A stretch of 7,379 nucleotides of DNA, taken from the NCBI GenBank assembly GCA_947475475.1, contig CANJOG010000085.1, forward strand, positions 1 through 7,379, given 5' to 3'. Numbering within the stretch: the first letter of the stretch is position 1; every line of letters begins with the position of its first letter. The notes under the pieces were generated by a model. The model was not told the origin of the DNA. It searched no databases and was given only the letters and a program-made list of their open reading frames with translations. This DNA is from Acetobacteraceae bacterium (GTDB lineage Bacteria; Pseudomonadota; Alphaproteobacteria; Acetobacterales; Acetobacteraceae). Made by a program: the position numbers and the translations under genes. Shown here piece by piece: positions 5,843-7,379 of this stretch.

Positions 5843-6478
5843 ATGGCCAACGGCACCATTCATCTGCATCGCGGCGATCTGCCCGATGGGCTCGACCTCG
5901 GCACAATTGTCGCCGTCGATACCGAGACGATGGGCCTCAATCCGCATCGTGACCGGCTCTGCCTGGTGCAGCTTTCCGCGGGCGATGGCGTGGCGCATCT
6001 GGTGCAACTGGTGCCCGAAAGCCTCGGCGGGCGCGGCTATGACTGCCCCAATCTCAAGCGGCTGATGACCGATCCGGCGGTGACCAAGCTGTTTCATTTC
6101 GCCCGCTTCGATGTCGCTGTCATGCGCAAGGCTCTTGGTATCCGCGTCGCCCCGGTGGTCTGCACCAAGGTCGCGGCCAAGCTGGTGCGCACGTTCACCG
6201 ACCGCCACGGGCTGAAGGATCTCTGCCGCGAGTTGATCGGCGTCGAGCTTTCCAAGCAGCAGCAATCAAGCGACTGGGGCGCGCCGGAGCTGACCGCCGA
6301 GCAGCTCGCCTATGCGGCGTCCGACGTGTTCCACCTGCATGCGCTCTGGGCGCGGCTGGAAGCCCTGCTGATCCGCGAAGGCCGGCTTGAGCTGGCGCGC
6401 GGTTGCTTCGCCTTCCTGCCCGAGCGTGGCGAGTTGGATCTGCTGGGCTATGAGGAGCCGGATATCTTCAGCCATTAG
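5843..6478 (+). CDS. rnd: Ribonuclease D, short form (DEDDy 3'-5' exonuclease)
   Basis: RNase D removes 3' nucleotides from tRNA precursors and other small RNAs. All three exonuclease motifs are present: Exo I VDTETMGL (Asp26, Glu28), Exo II HFARFD (Asp90), and Exo III YAASD (Tyr157, Asp161), which makes it DEDDy type. HGLKDLCRELIGVEL and SSDWGAPELTAEQLAYAASD are strongly typical of RNase D. At 211 residues it is only the catalytic domain and lacks the HRDC domains of E. coli RNase D (about 375 residues); such short forms are common in Alphaproteobacteria. The ATG at 5843 gives MANGTIHLHRGDLP. A GTG at 5825, preceded by GGGGG at 5813-5817, would add six residues and is a real alternative. Further extension would enter the tRNA gene and is excluded. 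The gene lies 97 bases after tRNA-Leu on the same strand. Confidence 0.93.
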   Translation: MANGTIHLHRGDLPDGLDLGTIVAVDTETMGLNPHRDRLCLVQLSAGDGVAHLVQLVPESLGGRGYDCPNLKRLMTDPAVTKLFHFARFDVAVMRKALGIRVAPVVCTKVAAKLVRTFTDRHGLKDLCRELIGVELSKQQQSSDWGAPELTAEQLAYAASDVFHLHALWARLEALLIREGRLELARGCFAFLPERGELDLLGYEEPDIFSH

Positions 6479-6590
6479 TCATCATCAGGGCATGGCAAAA
6501 TCGTTAACGCGATACTATGTGGTCTCGCTGAACCTGACCGCTGCACGACGACGTGCCGCTGTGCGGGTCACATGATCACGCAGGGACCGG

Positions 6591-7250
6591 ATGACCGACG
6601 ATACGGCTGAGCAGTATCCCGACCCCGCCTGCAATATTTGCGGCAAGGCGCCCGGCGTCGAATTCTACATCAAGCAGACTGATATATGCCCGCATTGCGA
6701 ATCGCGCGAGCGGCATCGATGCGTGCAGGATGCCATGCTCAATCGCGGCCTGGCCGCGGCGCTGGACTTGCCGGGTAAAACAGTCCTGGCCTGCCATCTG
6801 ATCGCCGTCGAGCAGAAAATCTTCGGCAAATCCGCCCGCTTCATCAATTTCGACGCCCGTCCGATCAAGGGCCTCGACATGCAGATGGACATCACTGAGA
6901 TGGGCCAGATCGGCACCGCCAGCATGGACGGGCTGATCGCCATCCATGTGCTCAACCATGTCCGCGATGACCGCCGCGCCCTCGACGAGGTCAAGCGCGT
7001 GCTCAAGCCGGGCGGATTTTTTCTCTCAACGGTCGGCTATGATTTCCGCACCCCGACCCGCGAGGTCACCAATCAGAGCGGCGATTACGGGGCGGAGGCG
7101 CTGGAGAAGCACTCCGTTGGCACTTTCCGGACCTATCATCCGGACGAATACGAGACGATGCTCAACGACTGGTTTCCGACCACGCGCTTTGAGGGTCGCG
7201 ACGTGCTGAACGGCGCCGCCCACCGGATTTTCCTCTCCCGCCGCGTCTGA
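6591..7250 (+). CDS. Class I SAM-dependent methyltransferase-like protein with N-terminal zinc knuckle
   Basis: The 219-residue product starts with two CxxC pairs (Cys14/Cys17 in CNICGK and Cys33/Cys36 in CPHCESRERHR) that probably hold a zinc ion. A Rossmann methyltransferase domain follows. Late motifs are clear: MDIT (99-102), ASMDGLIAIHVLNHVRDD (110-127) and EVKRVLKPGGFFLSTV (133-148). The SAM-binding motif I is not a glycine-rich loop: VLACHLIAVEQKIFG (65-79) replaces GxGxG. As I recall, relatives with CPxCxSxxRHR often have an Ala-Pro-Glu motif here and occur in cell-surface glycan loci. The substrate is unknown, and SAM binding is inferred. The ATG follows AGGGA (6582-6586) at a suitable distance. 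The 112-base gap after rnd has no convincing promoter, so co-transcription with rnd is possible. No glycan genes are visible nearby. Confidence 0.8.
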   Translation: MTDDTAEQYPDPACNICGKAPGVEFYIKQTDICPHCESRERHRCVQDAMLNRGLAAALDLPGKTVLACHLIAVEQKIFGKSARFINFDARPIKGLDMQMDITEMGQIGTASMDGLIAIHVLNHVRDDRRALDEVKRVLKPGGFFLSTVGYDFRTPTREVTNQSGDYGAEALEKHSVGTFRTYHPDEYETMLNDWFPTTRFEGRDVLNGAAHRIFLSRRV

Positions 7251-7379
7251 GGCGCCGGAGATGGAAATTGCGCCGCCGGCACGTGATGCCTGCTTGGCAT
7301 GCGACGGACGGAAGCGCCAGGTCACGTTGACGCCAGCTCCGCACAGCCGGATCGATCACATGAAGAAGTCAGTTTAATC
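7251..7379. other. Non-coding tail after the methyltransferase gene
   Basis: No gene is supported here. A small hairpin (ATGCC 7286-7290 with GGCAT 7296-7300, 5-base loop) could be part of a transcript end but lacks a T-run. A TTGACG at 7327-7332 resembles a -35 box without a good -10 partner before the window ends; it may belong to a gene beyond the edge. Confidence 0.3.

Noticed and set aside
6479..6590. Possible promoter with TACTAT at 6513-6518 before the methyltransferase gene
   Set aside because: No acceptable -35 sequence lies at the right distance, so I cannot support it.
7360..7377. ATGAAGAAG start near the window end
   Set aside because: The frame stops after five codons, so it is not a gene start.
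1..7379. CRISPR, transposase, integrase, toxin-antitoxin or phage genes
   Set aside because: Looked for on both strands; no repeats with regular spacers, terminal inverted repeats or recognisable proteins of these types were seen. The tRNA-Leu 3' end is not duplicated elsewhere in the window, so there is no sign of an integrated element.

Overview
The window is GC-rich chromosomal DNA with tightly packed genes. It most likely comes from an alphaproteobacterium, possibly of the Rhodospirillales type. The evidence is an FzlA-like GST-fold division protein with the conserved FzlA-type C-terminal tail (a family known from Alphaproteobacteria), a bacterial NDUFA9-type SDR protein, and a short RNase D without HRDC domains lying beside a tRNA-Leu gene. 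Assignment below class level is a guess.

Layout. Positions 1-1434 (+) hold the C-terminal two thirds of a HyuA-type hydantoinase/oxoprolinase subunit, closed by a perfect 16-bp hairpin. The spacer 1435-1696 has no gene but carries that hairpin and a second perfect one with a 17-bp stem. Next is a complete pantothenate module, panD-panC-panB (1697-3791, +), whose genes overlap by ATGA at both junctions. Converging on panB is a minus-strand pair: the NDUFA9-like SDR gene (4577-5503) upstream and fzlA (3814-4482) downstream. The fzlA promoter/start region contains a striking pair of near-identical dyads 31 bp apart. On the plus strand follow tRNA-Leu(CAG) (5659-5745), a palindromic hairpin, rnd (5843-6478) and a small zinc-knuckle SAM-methyltransferase-like gene (6591-7250). 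The last about 130 bases hold no supported gene.

Function. PanD makes beta-alanine from aspartate. PanB makes ketopantoate from ketoisovalerate, and PanC (after PanE, not in this window) joins pantoate to beta-alanine to give pantothenate, the coenzyme A precursor. FzlA links FtsZ to constriction. The NDUFA9-like protein is probably tied to respiratory complex I or quinone metabolism. RNase D trims RNA 3' ends, including tRNAs. The rest is accessory or of unknown specificity.

I found no defence system, mobile element, CRISPR array or evidently new multi-gene system. The most unusual signals are non-coding: the twin dyad at the fzlA start and the perfect 17-bp hairpin ahead of panD.
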